Assembly: GCA_017535315.1 (NCBI GenBank)
Contig: JAFXUD010000094.1
Coordinates: 36,238-100,237, forward strand
Reading direction: 5' to 3'
Length of the DNA: 64,000 nucleotides
From: Victivallales bacterium
GTDB taxonomy: Bacteria; Verrucomicrobiota; Lentisphaeria; Oligosphaerales; Oligosphaeraceae
In this document: positions 53,979 through 62,407 of the stretch, piece by piece
Layout of the letters: each line of letters begins with the position of its first letter
Position numbering within the stretch: position 1 is the stretch's first letter
Notes under the pieces: generated by a model
The model's database searches: none
What the model was told of the DNA's origin: nothing
What the model saw: the letters and a program-made list of their open reading frames with translations, nothing else
Program-made: the position numbers and the translations under genes

Positions 53979-55007
53979 ATGTCGGAAGAACATCATCATA
54001 ACCTAAAGACTATGCTTGGGTGGCTGTTGAAGCTACTGGGCGTAGTTCTGGCAGTCTGGCTCGTCAGGCGTACCCTGACGAGTGCGGACGCTGACCTTGG
54101 TGTCGCATTGGCTTCTGCTTGGAAGGCACCTTTGATAGCGGCGGTGGTTGTGTATGGTGTCGTGAACCTGATTGCTGCATGGCGCTGGGGGGTGCTTCTG
54201 AAGGTCCAGGGCATATGCATTTCGTTGTTTGATCTATTCCGCCTGACGCTGATAGGCGTTTTTTTCTCGAATATCATCCCAGGTTCCATCAGCGGCGATT
54301 TGATTAAGATCGCATATTTGATGCGCTATGCGGGGGAGAGGAAGACCGAGGCGATATTGACCATTGCCGTAGATCGTTTCATCGGACTTGGTGGACTGTT
54401 TCTTGTGGCACTCGTCTCGACGTTTTTTCTGCTGGTGAACTATCCTGAACTGCTTCAGCAGGGAGGAATTGTCGTTTATGCCATAGGGGCTGTGTGCAGT
54501 GGAGGGGTAGCTATGGCTGTTGCTGCTGTTGTGATTGCGCAGCGGGAGCCGATTCTCCGTATAAAGCCGATTGCCGCTGTTGTCCAGTGGCTTGCCCGTG
54601 TTCTGCCTCGTTGGTTGAACGAATTGCTTGCGCGTGTCATTGCTGCCATCGACCTGTATAGGAGCCATCCAGTCGCCACTCTGAAGGTGCTTTTAGTTTC
54701 TGGTTGCATTCATACCTTGCTTGCCGGTATGAATCTTCTTCTGGGCAAGGCTTTTCACGAGCATGTCATGACCCCGCTTCAATATGTAATAACCACGCAG
54801 TTGGGAAATGTGACTGGACTGCTTCCCTTGACACCAGGCGGCCTGGGCATACGGGACAGCGTGACCTCCTATTTTCTGAATGTCTTCGGTGCCTCCCCAC
54901 AGGAGGCGATGGCCTTGATTCCCGTGACCTATTCGCTGATCTATGTGATATGGGCTTTGGTTGGTGCCGTGTTCATGGTGACGCATAGAGGCGAAGAAAA
55001 CACATAA
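53979..55007 (+). CDS. Lysylphosphatidylglycerol-synthase-type flippase (UPF0104) membrane protein
   Basis: A 342-residue protein with seven or eight membrane segments. The family motifs FFSNIIPGSISGDLIKIAYL (substrate-side loop), VDRFIGLGGLF and LPLTPGGLGIRDS are all present, and LGVREx-type helix ends match AglD/MprF N-terminal domains. These proteins are believed to flip or transfer lipid-linked groups. No synthetase domain is attached. It closes the rightward run that began at 46489. Confidence 0.88.
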   Translation: MSEEHHHNLKTMLGWLLKLLGVVLAVWLVRRTLTSADADLGVALASAWKAPLIAAVVVYGVVNLIAAWRWGVLLKVQGICISLFDLFRLTLIGVFFSNIIPGSISGDLIKIAYLMRYAGERKTEAILTIAVDRFIGLGGLFLVALVSTFFLLVNYPELLQQGGIVVYAIGAVCSGGVAMAVAAVVIAQREPILRIKPIAAVVQWLARVLPRWLNELLARVIAAIDLYRSHPVATLKVLLVSGCIHTLLAGMNLLLGKAFHEHVMTPLQYVITTQLGNVTGLLPLTPGGLGIRDSVTSYFLNVFGASPQEAMALIPVTYSLIYVIWALVGAVFMVTHRGEENT

Positions 55008-55068
55008 TCGTAGAAAAACAGTCGAACAGTGTATATCTGATTGGTGAAGGAATGCGTAATTAACTTTG

Positions 55069-55273
55069 GAGGTAACTATTCAGAAAGGGTAAGCCGCGTT
55101 AGCGGCGGTAAGAACATAGCTGTGGGTGAAGCGAGCGCCTCTGGCGCGAGCGAAACCCACGGGCAGGTGGGACCCCAGTTCCTTTGCGCCGTGGCGCAAA
55201 GCGAAGCGGAGCGGCAAGGCGCAGAAAGTCTGGCAACTTGTGCCAATTTGCTCCCCTTCTGAATAGTTACCTC
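55069..55273. repeat. Three-hairpin element, family A copy 2, with 17-bp terminal inverted repeats
   Basis: The ends GAGGTAACTATTCAGAA (55069-55085) and 55257-55273 are perfect inverted repeats. The inside shares the hairpin stems of the element at 7357 (GTGGGTGAAGCGAGCGCC and the paired GCGAAACCCAC). It has no coding capacity and lies 46 bp before the kinase operon. Confidence 0.8.
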
Positions 55274-55318
55274 TGGAGAGATTGTTTATTTACAACCTTA
55301 AGCACAATAGAGAAGAAG

Positions 55319-55852
55319 ATGAAGACCAACTCGCTTTTTTTCGTCATTGCGTTTTTTATGCTGTTTTGTTGTGGGGAATCCTTTTCGGAGGATTTGCCAT
55401 CCATCCAGGTTCTGGATTATTCATACAGGAGTGAATTATCCAAGTCCTTGCCGCTTTCCTTGCGGTGGCGGAATCCCGAACGGCGACTGGACGGAGCAGA
55501 TGGCCTGAAGAGAAAACTATCCACGCAAGGATGCCGACTGCAGGATGACAATGCGGAATTCCAGGTCAAATGCGAGGCCAACTCCTTGGATTCCAGCACG
55601 CAGTTGATTAAGACGCCATCCTCCACGACCTATTCCACTGCATATACGCTCAACATGGTTGTGACGGTTAAGAATCTTATAAAGCACAACGAGGTGGAGA
55701 TTCCCATCATCGTACGGGAACGGGTGCGATCAGCAAGTCAGAAGGCGGTTATTTCCGATGAAATCCTGAAGTTCATGATCAACTCCGCCACGAACGAGGT
55801 TTCCCATGCCGTGTCAGATTTTATGCAGACGGAGACTGCCCGAAACAAATAG
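55319..55852 (+). CDS. Small secreted protein of unknown function
   Basis: 178 residues with a Sec signal peptide (FFVIAFFMLFCCGESFS). I do not recognise the family. The mature part is mixed beta with polar stretches (TTYSTAYTLNMVVTVKNLIKHNEVEIPIIVRER), ending in a helical, polar C-terminus. The ATG at 55319 is chosen because the signal peptide starts there; the frame continues upstream only through the repeat element. The ribosome site is weak (AGAAGAAG). It is the first gene of a four-gene run (13, 7 and 3 bp gaps) with a lipoprotein, a sigma factor and a kinase, so it may help the kinase sense its signal. Confidence 0.65.
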   Translation: MKTNSLFFVIAFFMLFCCGESFSEDLPSIQVLDYSYRSELSKSLPLSLRWRNPERRLDGADGLKRKLSTQGCRLQDDNAEFQVKCEANSLDSSTQLIKTPSSTTYSTAYTLNMVVTVKNLIKHNEVEIPIIVRERVRSASQKAVISDEILKFMINSATNEVSHAVSDFMQTETARNK

Positions 55853-55865
55853 GCTTTATTGTGTG

Positions 55866-56756
55866 ATGGCGATGAAAATGAACATGACGGCTGTTTTCTT
55901 ATTAAGCCTCATTGGAGCCGTGTTTTTTTCCAGTTGCGGCAGAAAAGACGCGTTTGGCGTTGCGCAAGCCGAATTGAGCCGTATGCAGATTCCTGGGCAG
56001 ATTCTGCGTAAATTGAAGAAGAACGATATGGATTCAAGCGAGTGCGTGAAGTCCATCGCCGTTTCCGACGACGGATTACTGTACTATTCGTTGATTATCG
56101 CACGCAAGGGAACTGCGGAGGCGAATATGGCTGCCTGGGATGCGAAGATGCTTCTGCTTGAGTATCTGGCCTACAGGTTTTCAACCACTCTTCAGAATGA
56201 GCTGTTGAACGAGTTGTCAAGTGTGTCGAAGGAGCCTGAGAAGAGGGTGTATGCCGCAACCTTGATGCACAGGGGGAGGCTTAGCCTTGCAGGGGGGAGC
56301 GTCAATCCAAAGGAGAATGTTCTGCCTGAGAATGAGATTCCCTATATAACGGAGCTCAAGGGATATGATTTTTCGGGGGTGTTCAGGAAGTGTTTTTTTC
56401 AATCGGAGGAGTATTTAAAGAGGATTCAGTTTGAACTGACTGGCAAAGCGGATAATGTCGAATATATTGTAAACGCCGCTGTCCTGGATGTCCTGAAGTT
56501 GGAGAGCCAATATGATTCAGAGGTGATTCGCAGTCAGATGCGGAATACCATTTTCTCACAGGCTCTTGAAGAGTTCAATGGACACTGCACCAGGGAGGGT
56601 GTGGCGGCGCAACAGGCACTTTTTACCTTGGGGAAACTCTATTTTCTGGCCTCGTCACAGGGTGATAAGGAGAGGCTGCTGCGAGAGAATCTGGCCCAAA
56701 AGCTACCTGTCATGTCGGCGGAGGTAGCGGAAGCGGCCAGCAAGTTTATGAGGTGA
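55866..56756 (+). CDS. Lipoprotein of unknown function
   Basis: About 297 residues with a lipoprotein signal (AVFLLSLIGAVFFSSC). I do not recognise the family. It is mainly helical, with heptad-like stretches (LQNELLNELSSVSKEPEKRV, YDSEVIRSQMRNTIFSQALEEF) and no catalytic motif. Several ATGs occur at the start (55866, 55872, 55878); the first is used. The position between a secreted protein and the sigma/kinase pair suggests a surface partner of the receptor, but this is only context. Confidence 0.65.
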   Translation: MAMKMNMTAVFLLSLIGAVFFSSCGRKDAFGVAQAELSRMQIPGQILRKLKKNDMDSSECVKSIAVSDDGLLYYSLIIARKGTAEANMAAWDAKMLLLEYLAYRFSTTLQNELLNELSSVSKEPEKRVYAATLMHRGRLSLAGGSVNPKENVLPENEIPYITELKGYDFSGVFRKCFFQSEEYLKRIQFELTGKADNVEYIVNAAVLDVLKLESQYDSEVIRSQMRNTIFSQALEEFNGHCTREGVAAQQALFTLGKLYFLASSQGDKERLLRENLAQKLPVMSAEVAEAASKFMR

Positions 56757-56763
56757 TTGTTTT

Positions 56764-57357
56764 ATGGCGATTCAAACTCGTGTGACCCTTCTTTCCCGTG
56801 TGAAGAACGGAGATGAGATATCATGGAATGAGTTCTACAATCTATACAAGCCGATTGTCATTCTGATGGGGAAGGATTTTGGCTTGAACAACGATGAATG
56901 CGAAGACCTGCTGCAGAATGTGATGATTGACTTTTGCAAGGCCAAGGAACATTTCACCTACAATCCAGGCGCAGGTTCTTTCCGCGCCTATTTCAGGACC
57001 ATTGTGCGCTCTAGAATTTACAAGATGCTGAACCAAAAGAAGCGGCATGAGGAGGCCATTGATCCAACCATTATCGTCAACACTGTGGATACAGAGGACT
57101 GCGAGAAATTCGTCAACGCCGAGCCTTCGGAAAACGAGAACAGGCAGTGGCAGGAGTTTCTGTTCAACGCCGCGCTTCAGGAAGTGCAGAATACGGTGGA
57201 TCCCGTAAAGGTGCAGATTTATCTCTTCTGCAAATTGCAGGGGCAGAAGGTGGACGAGGTTGCACAAATATTCAATATTTCTCCAAAAACCGTTTATAAG
57301 TATCTGGAGAATATAGATAAACAGATTAAGGCCATTGTTAGCAAGATGGATTTCTGA
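56764..57357 (+). CDS. ECF-type RNA polymerase sigma factor
   Basis: 197 residues. Region 2 spans about 20-90 (NDECEDLLQNVMIDFCKA, then GSFRAYFRTIVRSRIYKMLNQKKR), and region 4 about 145-190 with the helix-turn-helix KVDEVAQIFNISPKTVYKYLENI. Region 3 is absent, as in the ECF (group 4) class, which redirect RNA polymerase in answer to a signal. The gap to the kinase gene is only 3 bp, so the kinase is its likely controller. No anti-sigma factor gene is nearby. Confidence 0.88.
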   Translation: MAIQTRVTLLSRVKNGDEISWNEFYNLYKPIVILMGKDFGLNNDECEDLLQNVMIDFCKAKEHFTYNPGAGSFRAYFRTIVRSRIYKMLNQKKRHEEAIDPTIIVNTVDTEDCEKFVNAEPSENENRQWQEFLFNAALQEVQNTVDPVKVQIYLFCKLQGQKVDEVAQIFNISPKTVYKYLENIDKQIKAIVSKMDF

Positions 57358-57360
57358 AGA

Positions 57361-59709
57361 ATGGCGTTGCCCGACAACATACGGGATATTCTCCTGGAGA
57401 AAAAGCTTGTGCTTGGGAAACCCTGTGGTAGGGGGCCTCACGGCACTGTCTTTTCAGGTCGGTGGAAAAAGACCGACCAGGCTATTGCCATTAAAATCGT
57501 GGAGAAGCAACCTGATAAGGATTACACGGCCATTTCTGAGGCTATAAAATGGCGTGTGGCCCATAGAATCAATCATGCGAACATCTGCAATCCGCTTTTC
57601 TTCTATGACAATGATTCTGCACTGATATATGGGACTGAACTGGCGGATTCCATTTCATACGACAGCGATGAATATGAGTGCGATTCGCTTCAGAAAAGGA
57701 TGGACCGCGCCAAAGGCATTGTCTCCCAGGAGATGGCGCGCAGTTATGTGAAGAACTGCATTTTGGCATTGCAGAAGCTGCATAGCGAGGGGGTGGCGCA
57801 CAAGAACCTGACCCCCTCTAACATCATTTTTGTCAACAATACGTTGAAACTGTGCGAAGTGGGGATTCCCTGGGAGAAAAGGGATTTCTTAGAACCCACG
57901 GATAGGAGGAAGGCTTCTCCTGGCCTAGATGCAGACATGTATGCTCTTGGCAAGTTGACTTATAAGCTTTTCGCTGGCAATGCAAGCGACTTTCCCCTTG
58001 AATGGTTCAAGTCAAGTGATTTGAACAAGTTGATGCTTTTCATCAAGAAGGCGTGCAATGACAATCCAGCGGAGCGCTACAGCGACATCTCCAGTTTCAG
58101 CCAGGACTTTTTTGACTGCACAAGTTTTATTGGTTCGGTCGATGATGACATAAAGTCAATTCTACGCTCGCGTGGCATCAAACTCAGTGCGTATAGCGGA
58201 AAAGGCAGTTTTGGCTCCGTATATATGGGATATGACAAAAGACTAAAAAGAAAGCTGGCCGTCAAAATCATTGAGAACAAGAATGACAGCTATTATGAAA
58301 AGGAATACTATGGCGTGGTGAATTATGCAAGCAAGAATATTGTCTGCAATAATCTCATCACCATTTATTTCTGTGATCCAGATCCCGAAAGCGGAAAGGC
58401 GCATTTTTTGTATGGGATGGAGGCGGCAAATAGCCTTTCCTCAAAAGTCTATTCACCCGATTCGCTTCACCATCGGATTGAGCAGAAAAGGAAGTTCTCA
58501 CTGGAGGAGATTCAATCCATCGGTAATGGAATCCTGAATGGCCTGCAGGCGTTGCATGAGAATGGTCTCATCCATAACGACATCAAGCCTGACAACATCT
58601 ATTTTGTCGGCAATACCGTCAAAATCGGTGATTTCGGGACTGTCTCCCAGGACGATGAGGCGGCGATTGGGGACAGCTATGCATTGGGTTTTACGCCGAA
58701 GAATCTTGCCGTGGAAGTCAACGAGGCGGAAAAGGAGACCGCATCAGCTGTAGAAAAACTGCGGGGCTTAGGCGTTGACAGGGATTTGTATGCGGTTGGC
58801 AAGGTCATCTATATGATGTTTGCCTTGCAGCCAGACGTGGTGAAGTTTCCAAGTATCGCCGTGGAGCTGGTTCAGGATCCCAAGGGGCGCAGACTCAATC
58901 TTTTTCTCATGCAAAAGGCATGCGCTGAAAGGATGGAGGAACGCTGCAAATCCGTCCAGGAGTTCCGTGAGGAGTTCAATGCATGCTTCAGGGATGAAAT
59001 CGTGGAGGACATGTCGGCAAATGGGGGCGAGAAGGAAGCTGTAACGGGGGAAAACAAGAGCACGGCGAGCATGTCACCTTCTAAAAGAAGAGGCCTTCAT
59101 CTCTTCAATTTTGCAGTGGGAATCTTTATTGTTCTTCTGGTGATACAGGTGATTTATGAGTGGCGAAAAGGGAAGACGCACGCATGGGAACTCCCGAAGC
59201 CTCCCGTCTGGGCAAATTATATCCTGAACTCGAAGGACTACATCTATTCCACCATGGGAATCAACAAAAGCCGTTTTCTGGATATCATTCCAGCCCAGAA
59301 TGGCGTCAATGCCCATATTTTCCAAACGGAGCGTTCCTCTTTTGTGTCAGTTGGAACAGAGCCTGAAAGCTATGTCTTTTCCATTAGTCCGCGTCTGGAC
59401 AACGATTTTGAGGTGTTCATTCCCGTATATGGCTATAACCTGGGAGAATGCAGTTTTGCGGCAAGAGTTAGGGATGCAGGGCAGACAGAGGTGCATCACC
59501 TAAAAGGCGATTCGGTTTTTTATGCGGAATACCGTTTGGTCAGAGTCGGGGATACGATGACATGCTATATCAATGACAACTTCTGCACCGTGTTGACGGG
59601 GCTTCCACAGATGGTTGCCTCGATTGAATTGAAGATCACCGCAAAATCGCTGGAGGGCAATGGCGTGCTTCATTTCCCTGTTGCGGCTGTGTTCGCTCGA
59701 AATGAGTAG
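57361..59709 (+). CDS. Transmembrane Ser/Thr kinase with N-terminal pseudokinase and lectin-like outer domain
   Basis: 782 residues. The first kinase fold (about 15-255) keeps the Gly-rich loop (GRGPHGTV, 23-30), Lys45 and Glu60, but HRD reads HKN (147-149) and DFG reads EVG (166-168), so both the catalytic and the metal Asp are lost. The second (about 270-545) has GKGSFGSV (280-287), Lys302, HNDIKPDN (405-412) and DFG (424-426) and should be active. A single membrane helix follows (579-599, LHLFNFAVGIFIVLLVIQVIY). The outer part (600-782) looks like a concanavalin-type beta-sandwich (RLVRVGDTMTCYIND). The pseudokinase-kinase order is like that of JAK. It is joined to the sigma-factor gene by a 3-bp gap. 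A hairpin at 59711-59734 follows the stop. Confidence 0.85.
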   Translation: MALPDNIRDILLEKKLVLGKPCGRGPHGTVFSGRWKKTDQAIAIKIVEKQPDKDYTAISEAIKWRVAHRINHANICNPLFFYDNDSALIYGTELADSISYDSDEYECDSLQKRMDRAKGIVSQEMARSYVKNCILALQKLHSEGVAHKNLTPSNIIFVNNTLKLCEVGIPWEKRDFLEPTDRRKASPGLDADMYALGKLTYKLFAGNASDFPLEWFKSSDLNKLMLFIKKACNDNPAERYSDISSFSQDFFDCTSFIGSVDDDIKSILRSRGIKLSAYSGKGSFGSVYMGYDKRLKRKLAVKIIENKNDSYYEKEYYGVVNYASKNIVCNNLITIYFCDPDPESGKAHFLYGMEAANSLSSKVYSPDSLHHRIEQKRKFSLEEIQSIGNGILNGLQALHENGLIHNDIKPDNIYFVGNTVKIGDFGTVSQDDEAAIGDSYALGFTPKNLAVEVNEAEKETASAVEKLRGLGVDRDLYAVGKVIYMMFALQPDVVKFPSIAVELVQDPKGRRLNLFLMQKACAERMEERCKSVQEFREEFNACFRDEIVEDMSANGGEKEAVTGENKSTASMSPSKRRGLHLFNFAVGIFIVLLVIQVIYEWRKGKTHAWELPKPPVWANYILNSKDYIYSTMGINKSRFLDIIPAQNGVNAHIFQTERSSFVSVGTEPESYVFSISPRLDNDFEVFIPVYGYNLGECSFAARVRDAGQTEVHHLKGDSVFYAEYRLVRVGDTMTCYINDNFCTVLTGLPQMVASIELKITAKSLEGNGVLHFPVAAVFARNE

Positions 59710-59769
59710 CAGAGGCAATTTCAAAATTACCTCTAGCAGATACCCCTTCAATTATCCCTTTGGTGGATG

Positions 59770-60660
59770 TTATTCTTTTAGGACGATGCCAAACGGGCAG
59801 GCGATGCTGCGCTCCCCGCCGCCTGAATGGTGATTCAGCATTTTGAGTTTCTTGTTTTCATCCAGAATCATCAGGGTGCTGGAGCCGCCGCCGTCCATGT
59901 TAAGACCGTTCCAGGAGCCATAATATTTGAGCAGTTGCGCGACCTCCTTGGTCGTGCATCCTTCCGAATAGCCCTTCTGGCGACCGTCGATGACGACGAA
60001 GACCATGTACTTGCCATCCTGCGAGATGCCGAAGCCCGTGCGCGGATGAAGTGCCGTGTCGCCTATGCATTCTCCATTGGTGAGAACCTGCGCAAAGCCG
60101 CTGACGGCATAATAGACATTGGAGATGTCAAAGTCCTCGTTGGGGTTCAGCAGTTTGCACGAACGGTCGTTGTAGATGACAAAGGAAGCGCGTTTGGGGT
60201 TTGCAGGCGAAACGAGTTTGCCGTTTGAGACGACGAGGCCTAGGTTTCCCGCGTAGGGATTGCCTAAGGGTGGTGGCCAGGGGCCCCAGGCGGTTGTATT
60301 GACGCCCAACACGACATTCAGGCCGAGGCCGCCGTCTGAAACAGGCTTGCGTGCATTGGTCATGAAGGCGCGGACAGTCTGTCGGCGCGTGCAGATCTTG
60401 AACTTGGGCGCATCCTCCATCACCTGTCCAGCGTTTTTGTCTGCCTGTGCCACGTAGAAATCAATGCGGGGATTCGTGACTTCGATACGTGCCGCATTGA
60501 TTTTCATGATACGAGGCTCTTTCAACTCCATATAGGTGAGCTTAATACCATGGCAGTACTCTTTTCCATCCTTGTCCCAGTTAAAAGGAGTCTCCAGGAG
60601 AATATCCCCATGGCATAGTATGAAAAGAAGAAGATTCAGGCACAGCAGTTTTCTAAGCAT
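59770..60660 (-). CDS. Phosphodiester glycosidase-like secreted protein (NAGPA/DUF2233)
   Basis: 296 residues from the ATG at 60660, with a strong AGGAGG before it and a Sec signal (LLCLNLLLFILCHG). The frame is open further upstream through the repeat, but no conserved residues lie there. The family core is present: VNTTAWGPWPPP, SGFAQVLTNGEC, HPRTGFGISQDGKYMVFVVIDGRQ and the end block GLNMDGGGSSTLMIL. Members remove GlcNAc caps in animals; bacterial ones act on exopolysaccharide or other glycan phosphodiesters. It is an envelope or extracellular protein. Confidence 0.85.
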   Translation of the reverse strand: MLRKLLCLNLLLFILCHGDILLETPFNWDKDGKEYCHGIKLTYMELKEPRIMKINAARIEVTNPRIDFYVAQADKNAGQVMEDAPKFKICTRRQTVRAFMTNARKPVSDGGLGLNVVLGVNTTAWGPWPPPLGNPYAGNLGLVVSNGKLVSPANPKRASFVIYNDRSCKLLNPNEDFDISNVYYAVSGFAQVLTNGECIGDTALHPRTGFGISQDGKYMVFVVIDGRQKGYSEGCTTKEVAQLLKYYGSWNGLNMDGGGSSTLMILDENKKLKMLNHHSGGGERSIACPFGIVLKE

Positions 60661-60666
60661 TGTTGT

Positions 60667-60898
60667 CCTCCTTTTTATGAGAATTATAGACTTTAGTCGC
60701 TGATTGGACTTCACCAACAGAATAGAGCCGCGTAAGCGGCGGCAAGAGTATAGCCGTGGGTGGAGCGAAGCCGCGATAGCGGCGAAGCGAAGCCCACGGT
60801 CAGATGACCACCCCAACCCCTGTGCGCCTTGCCGCGTAGCGTAGCGGCAAGAAGCATCTTAGTGAGGGATAATGTCATCAGGGAACTCAAGAATCTAA
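60667..60898. repeat. Tandem unit 1 containing element family A copy 3
   Basis: First of two directly repeated units offset by 235 bp. The GATTGGACTTCACCAACAG stretch at 60702 recurs at 60937. The core (60721-60855) carries the GCCGCG...GCGGC, GTGGGTGGAGCGAAG and GCCGCGTAGCG stems of family A. It is non-coding and lies between a phosphodiester glycosidase and RNase D. Confidence 0.75.
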
Positions 60899-61163
60899 TT
60901 CCTCTTTTTATTTGGGAATTTTATACTTGAGTTGCCGATTGGACTTCACCAACAGAAAAGAGCCGCGTAAGCGGCGGCAAGAGTATAGCCGGGGGTGGAG
61001 CGAAGCCGCGACCGCGGCGAAGCGAAACCCACGGTCAGATGACCACCCCAACCCCCGTGCGCCGTGCCGCGTAGCGTAGCGAAGCGGCAAGGCGCATCCT
61101 GGCTATCGACCAGTGAGGGATAATGTCATCAGGAAACTCAAGAATCAAATTCCTCTTTTTATT
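60899..61163. repeat. Tandem unit 2 containing element family A copy 4
   Basis: Second unit, close to the first but with an extra stretch of about 17 bp near the right hairpin (61081-61110). Both units are bounded by TTCCTCTTTTTATTT. No gene is present in 60661-61213. Confidence 0.75.
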
Positions 61164-61213
61164 TCACAGTTTGTTCGCAAGAACTCCACAGGTTTTGTAT
61201 GGGAATATATAAA

Positions 61214-62374
61214 TCACTTTTTCCGCTTCAAGCGGCTCATGTCTTCGCAGATGCTGTCAATGGCGGGGGCGAGAAGCTCGTGTCGCCAGCCATTGAGCAG
61301 GGGATTGTGGGAAGTGTCCTCCTGGTTGAGGGCATGGGTGGCCAGGGAATCCGCTTCACGCCGCGTGGAGACGAGAATCGGGTCGATATGTCTTGCCTCC
61401 GCGCGCTTTGCCGCCAGGGACTGGATGCGTTCGGAGCATTGGCGCAACAGGCGCTGGTCGATGTTCGGTATGAATATCTGGGGCCATTCCTCCTTTGGAA
61501 TATGCATGGCCTGGGTGACTATTTCGGCAATCTCCCTGCAATAATGCATGGAGGGGGTGTTTGCAACGCCCTCCAGTTTGCCGACTTCCGCTGCCGTATA
61601 GGGGTGCTTGACTGCCGCAAGGGAAAGAACCTTGTCGGGGACAATCCGATTGCGGGTGATGTTTTTGGCGCGTCCCAGTTTTTCACGCCATGCGGAAAGC
61701 TGCTGAAGGACGGCGAAGTCCTGGTGGGTGAACTTGAGATAGGCAGGACGGGAGACCCTTTGCCAATAGTTTTCAGGTGCTATCTCCTCGTAGAAAGATG
61801 GGTGTTCGTACTTGGTCATCTCCTCGATGAAAAACTCCTCGTTTCCGTATTCCCTCATAAGAAGCTGGAGGGATGCGAAGAGGGCGGGAAGGCGTGTGAC
61901 GTCGTCACCAGCATATTCAAGTTGTTCCTGCGTCAGGGGACGTTGAAGCCAGTTTGTGCGGGTTTCCGTCTTTTCTAGAACGACATGCAGTTGTTTCAGT
62001 ATGAGTTTGGCCAGGGACATGCTTGCGGTCAAGCCTGCGAAACCAGCGGCAATACGCGTGTCGGCGACGCGATGCGGAATCGACTGGTGATGGCACCACC
62101 GCATGAGAATCGGCAAGTCGCTTGACGCCTCGTGGAAGACCTTCAGGAGATTGGCGTCTGCCAGGAGTTCTGCCAAGGGCGTCGAATCCGTGACTGCAAT
62201 CGTATCGACCAGATAGCAGTGTTCACAGTCCCACCCCATTTGCAGCAGACCCAGTTGCGGATAATAGGTCTTGGTCCAGACGAACTCCGTGTCAAGGCCG
62301 ATGACTGGTTGTTTTCTGGCTTCAAGGCAGGCCGCACCAAACTCTTCGTTTGTGGTGATGAAAGGGTAATTCAT
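61214..62374 (-). CDS. rnd: Ribonuclease D
   Basis: About 386 residues from the ATG at 62374 (MNYPFITTNEEF); a GTG 21 bp upstream is also possible. The DEDD 3' to 5' exonuclease motifs are present: LDTEFVW for Asp-Glu, VFHEASSDLPIL for Asp, and EYAGDDVTRLPALF for the Tyr/Asp of DEDDy. An HRDC domain of about 80 residues follows (LQQLSAWREKLGRAKNITRNRIVPD), with further C-terminal sequence. RNase D matures tRNA 3' ends and other structured RNAs. It lies 33 bp from the amidohydrolase gene on the same strand. Confidence 0.92.
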   Translation of the reverse strand: MNYPFITTNEEFGAACLEARKQPVIGLDTEFVWTKTYYPQLGLLQMGWDCEHCYLVDTIAVTDSTPLAELLADANLLKVFHEASSDLPILMRWCHHQSIPHRVADTRIAAGFAGLTASMSLAKLILKQLHVVLEKTETRTNWLQRPLTQEQLEYAGDDVTRLPALFASLQLLMREYGNEEFFIEEMTKYEHPSFYEEIAPENYWQRVSRPAYLKFTHQDFAVLQQLSAWREKLGRAKNITRNRIVPDKVLSLAAVKHPYTAAEVGKLEGVANTPSMHYCREIAEIVTQAMHIPKEEWPQIFIPNIDQRLLRQCSERIQSLAAKRAEARHIDPILVSTRREADSLATHALNQEDTSHNPLLNGWRHELLAPAIDSICEDMSRLKRKK

Positions 62375-62407
62375 GGTAATCGTCAGAAAAAACACGAAGA
62401 CCTGAAA

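Noticed and set aside
59711..59734. Hairpin AGAGGCAATTT/AAATTACCTCT after the kinase gene as a terminator
   Set aside because: No T-tract follows. The arms resemble the GAGGTAAT ends of the element families, so its role is left open.
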